Shown piece after piece: positions 1 through 13,264 of a stretch of 64,000 bases of DNA (within the stretch, counting starts at the first letter, position 1; each line of letters opens with the position of its first letter). Source of the DNA: Siphonodentalium dalli (Eukaryota > Mollusca > Scaphopoda > Gadilida > Siphonodentaliidae); assembly GCA_032622095.1 (NCBI GenBank), contig CP136066.1, positions 135,065,917 to 135,129,916 of the forward strand. The letters run 5' to 3'. Under the pieces are notes generated by a model. It was not told where the DNA came from. It saw nothing but the letters and a program-made list of their open reading frames with translations, and did no database searches. Position numbers and translations under genes: made by a program.

Positions 1-174
1 CCAATTACGCAAATATCGAGTAAGTTTTAATCGCATTTAGTCCATCGCCTAATACAACAGGATCATATTTACTTGCCAATATACACAATAAGAGGGCGTA
101 ATGATGATCTAAGAATGGCCTCAGGTAATGCACTCCTGGTGTCAACTTGGAAATATCTCTCATTAAAATACATG

Positions 175-715
175 TACGGTTCCATGAGGGTTAATTAAAA
201 TATGGTCACATCCACAGAGTTAATTAAAATATGGTTCGATGAGGGTAAATTAAAATATATATGGTCACACGAGGGTTAAATAAAATATGGCCCCATGAGG
301 GTTAATTAAAATATGGTCCAATGAGGGTTAATATAAAATATGGTCCCATTATGGATAATTAAACTTGTACCTTTATTGTTAATTAAAATTTTGTCCCATA
401 ACTGATCAGGGTTAATTAAAATATGGTCCCATGAGGGTTAATAAAAATATGGACCCATGGGGTTAATTGAAATATGGTCACATAAGGTCAATTTAAATAT
501 GATAATAAGAGTTAATTGAAGTTAAAATATGGTACCATTATGAGGGTTAATTAAAATAAAAATATGGTGTCATCAGTGTTGATTAAACTACGGGCCCATT
601 GGGGTTAAATAAAATATAGACACATGAGGGTAAATTAAAATATGGTCCAATGAGGACTAATTAAATATGTACCCCCACTCACACGAGGATAAATTAAAAC
701 ATGGTCACAGGAGGG
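175..715. repeat. Degenerate AT-rich minisatellite, period about 27 bp
   Basis: About 20 imperfect copies of a unit resembling ATGGTCCCATGAGGGTTAAT followed by TAAAAT run in one direction. Copies differ by substitutions and small insertions, so this is an old array. No open frame of note crosses it. Confidence 0.8.
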
Positions 716-1494
716 GGTGGTCATTTCTGGTTATTCTTCAATTAATATAGCATCATGATATATGCTGATAAATACAAATTATGTTTAGAATAAGGCCACA
801 TTGTATGTTAAACAACCGACGTGAAAGGTTAGTTTGGGACCTTTCTTAGTAACATATCTATTCATAGCTCAGATATATTCCGCATACAAAGAAATGAAAA
901 GTCAATTTTTACAACAGCACGAAGGAGTAACGTGGGAATTGGTTAATAATTACCATCCCAATTAATTTAGAATATAACATGCCGATATTTGTCGCGTATA
1001 ACTAAATGAAAAAGTTCGCTAAACGATATTAAATAACATGTTAAACACCGATATAAACAAACAGCTCGAAGGGTTCGTGTGCGAAATAATTTGTTTATAC
1101 CATAATAGTAGACAGCATTCCGATTTATGGCACGTGAAAATAAATGAAATATGTTCAAATTATGCAACAAAGAAGGTTAAAGAACAATAGAAACACAACG
1201 CACAGCACGCTAAGGGTTAATGCGCGAATTCCCATTCCAATTACGCGGAGCGCACTTCTTAGCATGCGGCTAACAAGCCATTGTTCAATAAAGCTTGTCT
1301 CGAGATGAACCAGCCGAAATAACCGCAAAGCGATACGTGAATATACATCGGGACAGAATTTGTGATGCTCCGTCTGAAATAGAAACGACATGAAGTACGA
1401 AAATACCCAAGTACCTTTCTAATCATAGTTCGCACATACCTCAATTGACAATTAAAAAACACCTTCGCAGAAAACACACATAGAGGGTGTAATA
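716..1494. other. Gene-free stretch, nothing recognised
   Basis: Short overlapping minus-strand open frames of 67-88 codons occur between about 970 and 1525. They have no recognisable motif and conflict with one another. I see no repeat or RNA gene here. Confidence 0.5.
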
Positions 1495-1592
1495 ACGACT
1501 TGCAAGTCGTTATAACGATTTCCATCCACTCGTTATAACGAATTGCAACGTATAACGAGTTGTTGGAAGTCGTTATAACGAGTTGTGCATTT
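1495..1592. repeat. Cluster of CGTTATAACG palindromes
   Basis: The 10-base palindrome CGTTATAACG recurs three times, with a shorter related copy, separated by related AAGTCG/GAGTTG stretches. It may be a binding-site cluster or a decayed minisatellite. Confidence 0.6.
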
Positions 1593-2974
1593 GTATATTT
1601 GGGGGTGCGGTGGTGATTCGGATGACCCTAATGCGCTTTTGTAAATAACAGATAAATGCATGTGTGTGTATGATTGATATGGAATTTGTCATCTAAACGG
1701 TGCACATTTAATGGTACATAATCGGATTAGATGCTCCCGTATCATCCAGTTACAACAACAAGAACATCAACTGAAATTCACCAACAGCCGATTTAGTTAT
1801 CCAAATTAGTTTATTACAATAAATACTCGCACCAATACCAATCATGATATAATATTTGCGTAAATGTCCTACAATGACGGGTTTTCTTGGCAGTTTGGAG
1901 GTGAGCGAGTGTGGTTTACAACTTTCCATATATGCTGACTCCTAATTCAAATTGGAATTCCCCAACAAGTGTTGACACAAATGCCACTGTGGAGGATCTG
2001 TTCCTCGAAACCCCATTCCGCCCGAGTAAATGCCGATTCCGTTATGAGTTATTACGCACATGTGGTGTAAGTTGTTTCGGAGATTTTGATATTATGTGGT
2101 CGACTGGGCGAATGCATTGTGGGAGATATTTTTTTTGTACCTTACTCAATCGTACCGATAGAATCACGTAGATGCTGAAATTGTAAAGTTAGCGCCACCG
2201 GTGTATAATATGTTTTTGAAAATATGACTCAATCGTATCGATAGAGTCAGGACAGGCTGAAATTGTAAACTTAAAGTCACCGGTGTAATAATATGTTGTT
2301 GAAAATATAAATAATCTGATAGCCTGAAAATAATGTATAACCCATTGGGAGCCCCTGGTGTGAATTATGGGTAATTTTAATTAGAGTGCGCATGCCTGTT
2401 CTGTTGGAGTAACCGCTATCTTTTATTTTGTGGTCATCAAGTCAAAATTGTATCGTATACCCAATGTGTTTGTACCTATGGATGTATCGTGAGTCCATGA
2501 CAAATAGTTTATGTAGCATTGCTTCTTTCATTTAATTAAAGCTCACCTCGTTAAAACGCATGTCAATCGTATTTGTTTACAAATTGTATTGGGTGCGACG
2601 ATTTTCAGTAGGGCCCTATTTGCGGAGGTCACTTTGCGGAAGTCCCCGAATTCGCGGAGTTCCCCTAAAATGGGCGATATATGTAGATTTTAATGAGGGA
2701 ACAGGTGCATATATATGTTAATTGATACATATTTTAAACAAATAACGACACGATCATCATAATAGAGGTCTGTTCTATCAAGTATATATGCGCCAAGTTC
2801 ACTTGGTGCAAATCAAACGGCGATAAATATTATCGTGTGCCAGAAGGACTCCTTAAAGTTGTAAATAAGATGAATATTTATTAGATGTTATTTAACAAGT
2901 CAATCAAATAATATTACTCATTTGTTAGCGCCTATATTAGCGCTAACTTATGAATAATATTTTATATTATAACT
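1593..2974. other. Gene-free stretch with one local duplication
   Basis: About 80 bp is tandemly duplicated at roughly 2141-2218 and 2225-2306. Both copies carry ACTCAATCGTA..CGATAGA, GCTGAAATTGTAAA and CACCGGTGTA. An 86-codon open frame at 1911-2171 has no recognisable domain and is not called. Confidence 0.5.
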
Positions 2975-3580
2975 AGCCGATGAGCCCGACGTTGTCCGGG
3001 CTATTCAAAAACCAAATTTCAAGTCGATAGCTCCACCCGTTTCCGAGATCTGGTCTGCGCATGCTCGAATCTGGCGTCGCACGGGCTCGGCGACCCGATA
3101 AAATTCGTATCCGGGGCAAGATACATTAACATAGCAAATTTCAAGTCGATAGCTCCACCCGTTTCCGAGATCTCGTCTGCGCATGTACGAAGCTGGCGTC
3201 GCACGGGCTCGGCGACCCGATAAAATTCGTATCCGGGGCAAGATACATTCACATAGCTAATTTCAAGTCGATAGCTCCACCCGTTTCCGATATCTCGCCT
3301 GCGCATGCGCGAAGCTGGCGTCGCACGGGCTCGGCGACTGGATAAAATTCGTATCCGGTGCAAGATACATTCACATAGCAATTTCAAGTCGATAGCTCCA
3401 CACGTTTCCGAGATCTCGTCTGCGCATGCGCGAAGCGGGTGCCGCACGGGCTCGCCAATACGACGACCGCCTGGTCAAAGTACACACACGTACCAAGTTT
3501 CGTCCCGATCGGTCGAGAATCGTAGATTTGTATAAATGACAGACAGACAGACAGACAGACAAACAGAGGTCTTCAAAATA
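2975..3580. repeat. Satellite of about 122-bp units ending in a GACA microsatellite
   Basis: Four or more units carry CAAATTTCAAGTCGATAGCT, CCACCCGTTTCCGAGATCT, GCGCATGCGCGAAGCTGGCG and GATAAAATTCGTATCCGGGG. The block opens with a hairpin-like GCCCGACGTTGTCCGGGC and closes with (GACA)n and CTTCAAAATATATA. The same family fills 24.3-34.7 kb. Long open frames on both strands are by-products of the unit length and are not genes. Confidence 0.85.
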
Positions 3581-5098
3581 TATATGAGATTATATTATAA
3601 TTTATATTTATGGCTAATAATATGATCATGGTGGCGTTACCATTTCTGACTATGGTTTTCTTGTTCCGCTTGTCGATCGAGCAATTTTCAAATGGGGCGG
3701 CCTTAGCTTTTGTCATCAACATGATGACGACGGTATTAAAGTGGCATGCAATCAAACTCTTTATGCAGTACATTTTCGGATAATGTTATTAAAAATTATC
3801 GATGTCCTCATTTTCCTGATATAAACAGTATTCATCGTTGAAAACTGTCCTACGTCAGTATAACTACAGGTTTCGCGCCGGAAGTAGCACATTTTACTAG
3901 GAAATTGTGATGAGCGACAGCTAGGTCAGTACGGTATATCGAATAGCAGGGCAAATAATCAACGATGATACAAGATACATGTACCTACTTAGTACATCCA
4001 CTGACTATAATAATGTTACATAAGCGCATTATTTCGTATATATAATGTACATGTACATGTATGTTTGGCATTGACATGCGTCGTTGTGTCCTGATCCCTT
4101 TTAATATTATAGTTTGTAAATAAACAGCACAAGAGGATATGAAATGAGTGTTTCTCTCATATGATATTTATGAAACGAGTCTAAGAATTTTCAGTTTTCT
4201 CGAGCCTCCGGTGAGAGAAAACTGAAAATTCGTGACGAGTTTCATAAATATCATATGAGAGAAACACGAATTACATATTCTATTTATCATATTACACCTA
4301 TCAATTGATTATGATATTCAAAACGCACACAAATCACTAAATATCTATATGACATCGGCAGCAAAAGGTTAATGTGACGTCACTTCATTGCACCGGAAGC
4401 CCAATTACACCTGGTGATATGATATAGTGCGCTATTCTGTTCTCAGTTTGTGACATTATATCGTATGTTTATTAGATAAATACGAATTACATATTCTATT
4501 TATCGTACAACAATGTCCAAAACTATATATTTCAAGATTATAATTGTGAGAATTTCGGCATCGCGTTGATTGACGCGCACGAATTTGACCTGCATTTAGT
4601 TAGAGATGCGGCTCGGCTCCGGCTGCCAATTCAGCCAATCAGAACACACTTTTTGTCAAGCATATATTGTACCCAGGCACAGTACGATATACTTAGGTTT
4701 GTACTCATAGGGAACACCGAACTATAATATGTGATATTTATAGACTAGTGTACTATAGGACATTTGGGTGCATGCATGGATGACTGAAAACATAAAATAT
4801 ATGGTATATTCTGAGCGTGTGTCTGGTAGCTATAATGGTGGCCATTGTATGTAATTTTTAGATTCAGTACTGGGGTGGGGTACAGAGAATTGTGGGGGCG
4901 GGCGGGCTTTGGGTTCCAGCAATTACTAACAACTAGCATAAATTTTCAAGAAAGAGTATTTGAATTTACTTTAGTATATTAAAACCATATATTACCAAGG
5001 TTGTGATATTCGTATTCAATCGAGCCATATAGGAGAGGTTGTTTTCGTGCATATACTCTGTCCCCAAACTTAAGATACTAATTGGTAGTACTTAGTCA

Positions 5099-5104
<6 letters not shown>
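3581..5104. other. Gene-free stretch with a dispersed repeat fragment
   Basis: Positions 3591-3665 are, in reverse complement, close to 59508-59578 and share CCATAGTCAGAAATGGTAAC. A shorter relative lies at 5755-5805 on the plus strand. This is a fragment of a dispersed element. Apart from the hairpin at 4148-4267 I see nothing else. Confidence 0.55.
4148..4267. repeat. 120-bp hairpin repeat (MITE-like)
   Basis: Arms of about 54 nt (4148-4201 and 4214-4267) are nearly perfect inverted repeats. They begin GTGTTTCTCTCATATGATAT and end with its complement, around a short loop. No flanking target duplication is obvious, so the class is unassigned. Confidence 0.8.

Positions 5105-5142
<38 letters not shown>
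5105..5142. repeat. AT dinucleotide microsatellite
   Basis: An uninterrupted run of about 19 TA units. Confidence 0.95.
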
Positions 5143-5143
<1 letters not shown>

Positions 5144-6265
5144 ACGAAAGAACGGCCGTTGAGCCAGCAAATGACATTTATCCATGTCAGGAATTGGAAC
5201 GCTGAAAATGTGCGTGTCGTGAATCGGAACACTTCGAAAACAGAATCGGAACGTATATGGTAGTGTTACTTTGAAGGCATTATGTCAGGCTAATGTTCAT
5301 CGCGTATTTTGACCAACTGTATTATTTAAAGTAACAATGGGTGTTTGCGGATAAACATAAGCAATATGTTCTCCAAAACGTAATCTCTTTCGCTTCAAAA
5401 TTCACATTTGTACACAAGGCTTTTCTTCTTTGTTTGTGGATTTGAGTGAGCAAAGTTCTCAAAACCTTGTAATTTGGTTCATCGTGCTATATATGGGACT
5501 AAAGAATAAGTATGCTAAGAGTAAAATACTTTGGAAACAAGTCTTTTCTTTTGAATATGTCATTACTTAAGTTGCTCCCTCAAAATAAACCAATTAGTAA
5601 ACATGGTCGAGCAAATCTTTCGCGGAATCGGATCTTCTACCGCTCGGAATGGGAAATTTGCTCGGGCGGAATGAGTTTTCGAGGAACAGGTCCTCCACAG
5701 TGGGATTATCACACACTTGGAACCCACAAGGTATAACGATAAGTTTACAAGAAAACAATTTTCAGAAATGGTAACGCCCTCAAGATCATAATATTAGGCA
5801 TATATAAAATATATATATAAACACGTTCACGGAAAACACCCACAGACGGCGTAATGAATCCGTTAAAAGTTCACTAATAGATAAATTCCACTATGATTGG
5901 AAAGCAAAACACGGTAATATGGGAAAATATACTTTCAATGTGACCCAACCAGGGATGTTTACAATGCTTAATGTATTTATTTAAAAGACAGTAGAATTTT
6001 TTTTTTACCCAGCGTGGGCATGCGACAAACTGACATTTTGAATTTATTCTTGGTGCATATATATGGATGCATGACATATGTGTCATTGTCAAGGTAAAAT
6101 TTACTGATTTAGATTCAAAGTCGAGTTCATATAGTTGAGCGCGAAATTAGCAGTTTAATGTGCGTTATATGGGCTTTATGTCGGGATGGTTGGAATAATA
6201 TAGGGTTTCAATCGAAATGCGCATCTCCGTTTAAATGTCACTATAGTTCAGTATGTGGGAAGTAT
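5143..6265. other. Gene-free stretch, nothing recognised
   Basis: Short open frames only, none with a motif. The short dispersed fragment at 5755-5805 is described with the 3581-5104 stretch. Confidence 0.5.
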
Positions 6266-9200
6266 TAGTCGGGGAGCCAATAAGGTCCACCTGCACCCCC
6301 CGATGATTACAAATAACCTTATTTTTATTGTTCCCTATGGTATCCAGATAAAGAATCCGGATTTCACCGAAAAGTAAAGGTGGCCCTACTAAGTGCTAGA
6401 GCCATTTGAATCCAAGATGGCCGCCATTTCCTCTAATTCCGACCAGCTGTATTTAATCGTTGTAATAGATCGGTTGTTAGCAAAAGACACAGACAAAATG
6501 TATGCCATTTTGTTGGTATGGTGTCCTTCTTCAAAATGACGGCAAATAATTTCGAAAATAATTCAAAATGGCCGCCGAAAAATGACGTCATATGCACGAA
6601 AATAGGAAATTGAATTAATATTTCACCATATTTTCCATTTTTATTCACATTAATCATTAGTAAATGGCAATGTTTTTGAGACAGCCATCAAGCGTGATAT
6701 TATAGCGTCATTTTAAGATATTTGCTATTGACGAGGGTTCCGTAATAGATACAGAAAGAGGATTTGAAAAAGAGGGGTGAAATTTTCGATTTTTTTTGCA
6801 AGACGATTTTGATAGTCATTTTAACCACAAACCACACAGGCTGTTAATATAATGTCAACAATTATACATGTGCTTTATTTTATTGGACGGATGTTTTACT
6901 TCAATGGGAATGAAATTGGTGTATAAAATTTCCAAAATGGCCGCCGAAAATATGAAAAATGGTAAATATTTCCCCAGGGTGTCCTGCAATGGCTTACAAG
7001 TTGTGGTTGATATATAAAATTGGCTAATCTGTATTATATACATTGAATACTAACTACTCCGTTTCACTCTATGACGTCACCAAAAACGACGTAAAACCTC
7101 GTGGCGTTCTGACATTTTTACTGTGCCACGTTTTTGCTATGTTTATTTTATGTGTTGTTTTCGATTATTTGTTTGTCGCCGATATCGCCATTTGTCGGGA
7201 TTCCCTGTTTCTATATTTAAAACTGGCAAGCTCGTAGTGAGCCTCGATTTCGATTTTTTCTTCCAGGTCAAAATACGTCAGAGTTATGACAAAAATAGAT
7301 TGACCTACATTTTCTCCATCAGAACTCTACATCAAAGAGTTTATAGACTCCTTCGGGACCTACATAGACTCCATTATTTGTGTATTTTTACTTATAATTG
7401 GGAAGTTTTATCATTTTTGGTTCGTGCGAAGACCTCTTTTTATCGTGCGGGAAAAGAGAGACATTCAAAACGCGATTTCTTAATTCGACGCAATAGGCTG
7501 AATAGCCTAACATTCAGCCGAGTTCCAGGTCAAATACGACGAATGGCGTAACACAAAACAAAACCCATTTGTTGACACAAACACCGTTTGAAGAGTTTAT
7601 TATTACATAAAATGATCGTTATTGATTAATTATTGATTAATTATTGATATTTATTGTTGCATGTTGGCTGCTATCAATATTTACACAAATAGTATTAATT
7701 ATTTCTTATAATTGCTCCTTTGGTCAACTTTGACTATCGGAAAATGAAAATGAAAATATGCCGCTGAAAAAAATTTAATCGATATTAAAGTCTCATCCTT
7801 TCGGCAACATGGAATTGGTTTTAATTACTTAAATGATTAATATAGTAATTTGCCTTTTATCTGTGATGAAATGAGAAATGGTAATTGTCTTTTTTTGCTA
7901 ACATTAAATTAAATAAAATAAATTAAGTAAAATACAGTGAACTTATTTTTTTAATTATTGTTTATTACATTTTTGCGCACGTTGGCATCTCTCTGAGTGC
8001 ATTCTAGTTACTATTGTCACCACTGACATCACCAGAAATATTGGATTTTTCTCTCACAAACTTGACACAAATATCGGCAAAAATTCACTTTTTAGGGTTG
8101 GACAATTTTTTTAAAGTAAAATGCAACTATCATTGGTATCAAATGTATTTATTGTTTTGGTCTATCTTAAATGTGTCACACTACGGTGTTTATAGACCAA
8201 ATTGCTCAAGATGGCTTCCAAAATGGCAACCAAATTTGTAAAAAGTTAATTTTTTACATATATCCCGAACATTATTATCTGTGTTATCCGACAAGGTAGC
8301 AAACTGTGACTCACTTGGTTATTATACGTGTTAGTTAATTAACTGACAACTACGTTCTATTCTGTTTGTCCCAGTTCCGTATGGGGCATGACAAATTCAT
8401 TTTAAAGTTGCAGTATGGAATTTTGCGGAGAACATCTTTTGTGATTCTGGCCATATTATTGAAAGGAAATGGGCAGAACTTTGAGACGGAACTGAGATGA
8501 ACCATAATATGTGGCTATTCTGGCCCATTATGATAAAAAGTGATCAACTGGATAAAAGATAGATGCCAAGATGGCAGCCAGGAAGTTACTGTATGATCAT
8601 AGGTGATGTGAATAGGTATACATGGAGTTACTGCATGGTCATGAGTGATGTGAATAGATATACAAGGAGTGACTATATGGTTATGAGTGGGGTGTCCATG
8701 GTGAGATGCATAGGAATATAAGGAGTGGCTGTATGGGCATGTGTGAGGTGAATCGGTATACATGTAGTGACTGTCCGGTGTATTGTTGTGTGTGGCCGAT
8801 GTGACCGTATGGGCATTGCTGTGGTGTATATATAACGAGAGTAGCCATCATGAGCAATTTGGTCTATAAACACCGTAGTGTGACACATTTAAGATAGACC
8901 AAAACAATAAATACCTTTGATACCAATGATAGTTGCATTTTACTTAAAACAATTGTCCAACCCTGAAAAGTGAATTTTTGCCGATATTTATGTCAAGTTT
9001 GTGAGAGAAAAATCCAATATTTCTGGTGATGTCAGTGGTGACAATAGAAACAATGATCCATGGTGCATCAGACATGTTAGTATTCAATGTATATAATACA
9101 GATTAGCCAATTTTATATATCAACCACAACTTGTAAGGCATTGCAGGACACCCTGGGGCAATATTTACCATTTTTCATATTTTCGGCGGCCATTTTGGAA

Positions 9201-9863
9201 ATTTTCTACACGAATTTCATTCCCATTGAAGTAAAACATCCGTCCAATAAAATAAACCACATAATTGTTGACATTATATTAACAGCCTGTGTGGTGTGTC
9301 GTTAAAATGACTATCAACATCGTCTTGCAAAAAAAATCGGAAATTTCACCACTCTTTTTCAAATCCTCTTTCTGTATCTATTACGGAACCCTCGTCAATG
9401 GCAAATGACTTAAAATGACGCTATAATATCACGCTTAATGACTGTTTCAAAATATTGCCATTTACTAATGATTAATGTGAATAAAAATGGAAGATATGGT
9501 GAAATATTAATTAAATTTCCTATTTCGTGCATATGACGTCATTTTTCGGCGGCAATTTTGAATTTTGTTCAAAATTATTTGCCGTCATTTTGAAGAAGGA
9601 TATCATACCAACAAAATGATATACATTTTGTCTGTGTCTTTTGCTAAAAAACGATCTATTACAACGATTAAATACAGCTGGTCGGAATTAGAGGAAATGG
9701 TGGCCATCTTGGATTCAAATGGCTCTAGCACCTAGTATGGCCACCTTTATTTTTCGGTGAAATCCGGATTCTTTATCTGGATACCATAGAGAACAATACA
9801 AATAAGGTTATTTGTAATCATCGGGGGGGGGGGTGCAGGTGGACCTTATTGGCTCCCCGACTA
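6266..9863. mobile_element. Nested foldback element of about 3.6 kb
   Basis: Outer arms 6266-7055 and 9080-9863 are inverted copies of about 780 bp that start TAGTCGGGGAGCCAATAAGG. Inner arms 8007-8215 and 8852-9050 are a second inverted pair. The left side carries about 950 bp between its arm segments (7056-8006) that the right side lacks, which suggests an insertion into the left arm. Both ends finish in TA, compatible with a TA target as in Tc1/mariner-like elements. No intact transposase is visible, so the element is non-autonomous. Mirror-image 60-70 codon frames in the two arms are by-products. Confidence 0.75.
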
Positions 9864-9883
9864 TATGGTATCCCAGTGATGAT

Positions 9884-9930
9884 AATGTTGAGTGGGGAAT
9901 CAATATTAATATCGATTCCCACTCAACATT
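9884..9930. repeat. Short palindrome
   Basis: AATGTTGAGTGGGGAATC and its complement flank a short ATATTAATAT centre, with one extra G in the left arm. Confidence 0.8.
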
Positions 9931-10013
9931 ATAATCTAACACCACCCGCTAACAGTTGACGTTCGTCTGTCGATCACATAATTATTACTCTGTCATCAAC
10001 TGAATCTGATTCT

Positions 10014-10240
10014 CGCATGCCGGCTATAATCAAGGATCCTGGCCGCATGCCGGCTATAATTAAGGATCCTGGCCGCATGCCGGCTATAATTAAGGACCCT
10101 GGCCGCATGCCGGTTATAATCAAGGATCCTGGCCACATGCCGGCTATAATCAAGGATCCTGGCCGATGTAGGGCTACAACTGAATCTGATTCTCGCATGC
10201 CGGCTATAATCAAGGATCCTGGCCGATATAGGGCTATAAC
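10014..10240. repeat. 30-bp minisatellite
   Basis: Six to seven units begin GCATGCCGGCTATAATCAAG and end GATCCTGGCC. The 30-bp period is a multiple of three, so open frames persist on both strands (a repeated MPAIIKDPGR on plus). There is no other sign of a gene. Confidence 0.9.
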
Positions 10241-12120
10241 TTGCTGTCGACTTACTTAAATTTAAAAATGCTGAAAACATCAGCAACGGTAATATTAAAA
10301 TATATATGTATATAACGAAGTAAATTTGTAGTTCTTCTTTCATATTTTGACAAGTTGGTTATATTCTGTGAGAAAAAGACACACTGTGCGTGCCGGAACA
10401 CATAAAATAACAATATAATATATACCGGTGACATAAATAGTTCGCGCGTTTTTTCTATATAACTTCATGTAACTTTACAGTGTTGTGTTGTGAGTTGTGA
10501 AATCTAAACACCAACGGAAGGTTTAAAAGATCAGGACTCATTTGATCATGTCGACCCTCCAAACTATGTATACATAATTTGGTAAGAGGGATATCAATAG
10601 AACTTTTAAACTAATGTAGTTCATATATCCATGTTCTCATATATGAAGACCGTGAGAGTGAACTAATTTGTGTCTTGATTCGAGATATCTCATAACTTTT
10701 TTCATTTTGAAAAAAAACAAAAACAAATGCATATATAATTTTCTATATTTGAGAATTTTAATGTCATGTCTGCATGCCGAAAAATTGAAGAATATAGGGT
10801 TGAGATCAGTTCTATATCATATGTCTATATAACGAAGTCTCAGTTGACCATTGTGCCCAATTGGTTGTCCAATATTTGAGTGGATAGACTACTTATACAT
10901 TTATATAATTTCAATTGGGCTGAAATTTTGCGACTTTTTGTTTTATTCTGCATTGCAAGAGATGAGGGTGTGGTGTTATATCATGTAATTAAAAAAATTG
11001 TGACTCACATGAAGCTCATATCTCTCATAGAGACACGACTATTAACTATTGTGTGGTTTGCTTGTTTTAAAAAAAAAATTAATGATAATTCTAGAAATTC
11101 TTGGTATACCTATAAAGAGTAAAAAAAAATTTTATTTTTTAAACCTCTTTTTGGTCTTCTCTCGATAACTGTTCAGATACTAAATATATATGCAATAAAG
11201 ATGATGATATACGAAATGTGTTTTGCTGAGTAGATTCAGAGAAATTTGTTGAGTGAACATGTGTTTGCAGTTCTTGTCTGGATTTATGCAAAATGTGCGC
11301 ATATTATTTATGCTTTGTTTCCCGTATTTTGGGATCCACACACCCTTCAAATGTAATTTTTATCCCTCCAATTTCGGTATTATTGCTACTTGCTGTTTAA
11401 TTTCAAACAAAGAATGACAATTTCAATGACAATTTTACTAATTGTCTGCACAATTTAGACTTCTAAATCGATATGGCTAGCTATAATTTTTTGACTAGCT
11501 AATATTGTTGTTCTTTCTGAAGTGTCCGATAATTTTGCAACATTTTATTCAGAATATATAGTATCTCGAACTACACGCCTGAGAATCAAACAGATACTAC
11601 CAGGAGAATAATGCGCCAACATAATATTGATAAATTCAAAAGTATTCTACAGCAGCAAGACTTTCAATCCGTATATAATTGCTCTTCACCGAATCAAACC
11701 TATGACAATTTCTTGTCTATTTATGTATGGGCTTTTAACGAATAATAATAAAGACACACCCTGATGAAATCCTCCAACAGTGATCAACGAAGATCAAAAG
11801 TAGTGTATAAAAAGTTGCTATATTTCAATATTTGAAATATTTGTGTGAGCAGAGAAGTTCTGGTGTTCTCTAATCACTATAATAGGGACACATCATACTC
11901 AGAAATGATGCACAGGGTAGGCTTTTAGATTAGAAGTTTTAAAATTTGAGACAACAGGTTGGATGTCAATACTGAGACATGTTACTAGCCAAGATGTTGA
12001 TCTCTTCTTATAGTTATTATAATATTCTTATCCCATTGTTTTGCACTGAATAACTAACAAAATATGATTTTCTTCTCAGAAAAAGAGACAGAAAACGCCT
12101 CATCTGCGTAATGTGCTATT
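10241..12120. other. AT-rich gene-free stretch
   Basis: Low-complexity AT-rich DNA with short frames lacking motifs. I see no RNA gene or organised repeat. Confidence 0.5.
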
Positions 12121-12560
12121 GTTAAGTAGAGTTATCGCTCATGTTAGTACCACGGTAAAACATCGTGGTAAATTACCATGGTAAATTACCATGGTAAAGT
12201 ACCAAAGTACCATGGTAAAGCATGGTGCTTTTTATATGGGTTGGTTCCAGTCAGAGATGGATTGTGCATTTGCATACAGGTAACTGAGTTCTAAATTCCT
12301 AAAGTATTCATGTTATGTGGCCGCTATTAACGTGATTTTGATTGAGGTGTGGTAATACCATGTTGTACCATATGGCAGTACTATGGTAGTTTAAACCGTA
12401 GTAATATAATTACAGCTATGATAACATCTACCATGTTATTTGATAACTGTAGCATTGTGGAATAGAATAGTACAGTACACTATACAATGCAACCAACTAC
12501 GACAAAATACGTTACATAATTGGTATTACCATGGTAGTATCAACTGCAACATGGTAGACG
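12121..12560. repeat. CCATGGTA-rich palindromic array
   Basis: Many near copies of the palindrome TACCATGGTA with AAAT or GTA spacers, densest at 12160-12225 and again at 12355-12550. The same motif family recurs at 15.5-16.3 kb and 22.84-23.1 kb. Confidence 0.75.
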
Positions 12561-12879
12561 AAATCTTCTCGGCAAACAACAGCTTGGGATATATCGGTTG
12601 GGTTGATGCTGTTTTGGACCGTATGTATGTATGCACATAGAAGGCTGCCTTTCCCAAACATGATATATCAGACATGCGTATATCAGAAGTCCATTGAATG
12701 TCAAAGCAAGGAGAACTAGAGGTCAGATTCCATGGAATCAGATATACTTCCATGGTATCCCATCCCATCCGATGTGAGTGTTATGCGTATATGTGTGTTC
12801 CTCTTCATGCGAATACATATTGGTGCCCTATGATCCGATGGCGAACTTGCATTGACATTTCTAAATTCAATATATATTT
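12561..12879. other. Gene-free stretch, nothing recognised
   Basis: Only short frames and scattered CCATGG motifs. Confidence 0.4.
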
Positions 12880-13264
12880 TTGGACTTCTGTCTGTCTGTT
12901 TGTCTGTTAGCTATGACCGGGAAAACTGCTGGACGGATTTTGACAAAATTTGATAAATATGGGTACTTTTGTCTAGGGAGTGTTTTGGACGAGTCAAATC
13001 GTGACCCCCGACCTGACCTTGATTTCAAAAGGTCAATCCTATGTAAAATCGGGTAAAACAGACCGATTTCAACGAAATTTGACACCCAGGGGTTCTTTTG
13101 TCAGGGAAGTCTTTTGGGTGGGTGAAATCGTGACCCCGACCTGACATTGTCCTTCGAAATGGTTAGTTCAAGGTCAAATCGGGTAAAACGAACGGATTTC
13201 GACGAAATGTGATACCTAGGGTGACTTTTGTCCGGGGAGTGTTTTGGACAGGTCAAATCGTGAC
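12880..13264. repeat. Tandem repeat of about 130 bp, GGTCAAGG family
   Basis: Three units carry GTTTTGGAC, CAAATCGTGACC, CCGACCTGAC and ATCGGGTAAAAC. They follow a (TCTG)n stretch. This is the reverse-complement orientation of the family at 59.7-60.27 kb and inside the 24.3-34.7 kb array. Confidence 0.8.

Noticed and set aside
1911-2171. 86-codon frame
   Set aside because: No motif, and its 3' end enters a local tandem duplication.
2980-3020. Possible hammerhead ribozyme core (GATGAGCCCGACGTTGTCCG)
   Set aside because: A GATGAG plus hairpin resembles part of the core, but the required GAAA box and cleavage-side stem are not visible. A covariance search could revisit this.
3005-3562. Overlapping minus-strand frames up to 142 codons
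   Set aside because: Same satellite unit as above; two frames read the same repeat in different phases.
7123-7551. 142-codon plus-strand frame in the foldback insert
   Set aside because: No recognisable domain, Cys/Phe/Arg-heavy composition, and an overlapping competing frame. It lies in non-autonomous repeat DNA.
10017-10259. 80-codon frame with repeated MPAIIKDPGR
   Set aside because: A 30-bp minisatellite with a period divisible by three stays open on both strands. No start context or flanking coding sequence.
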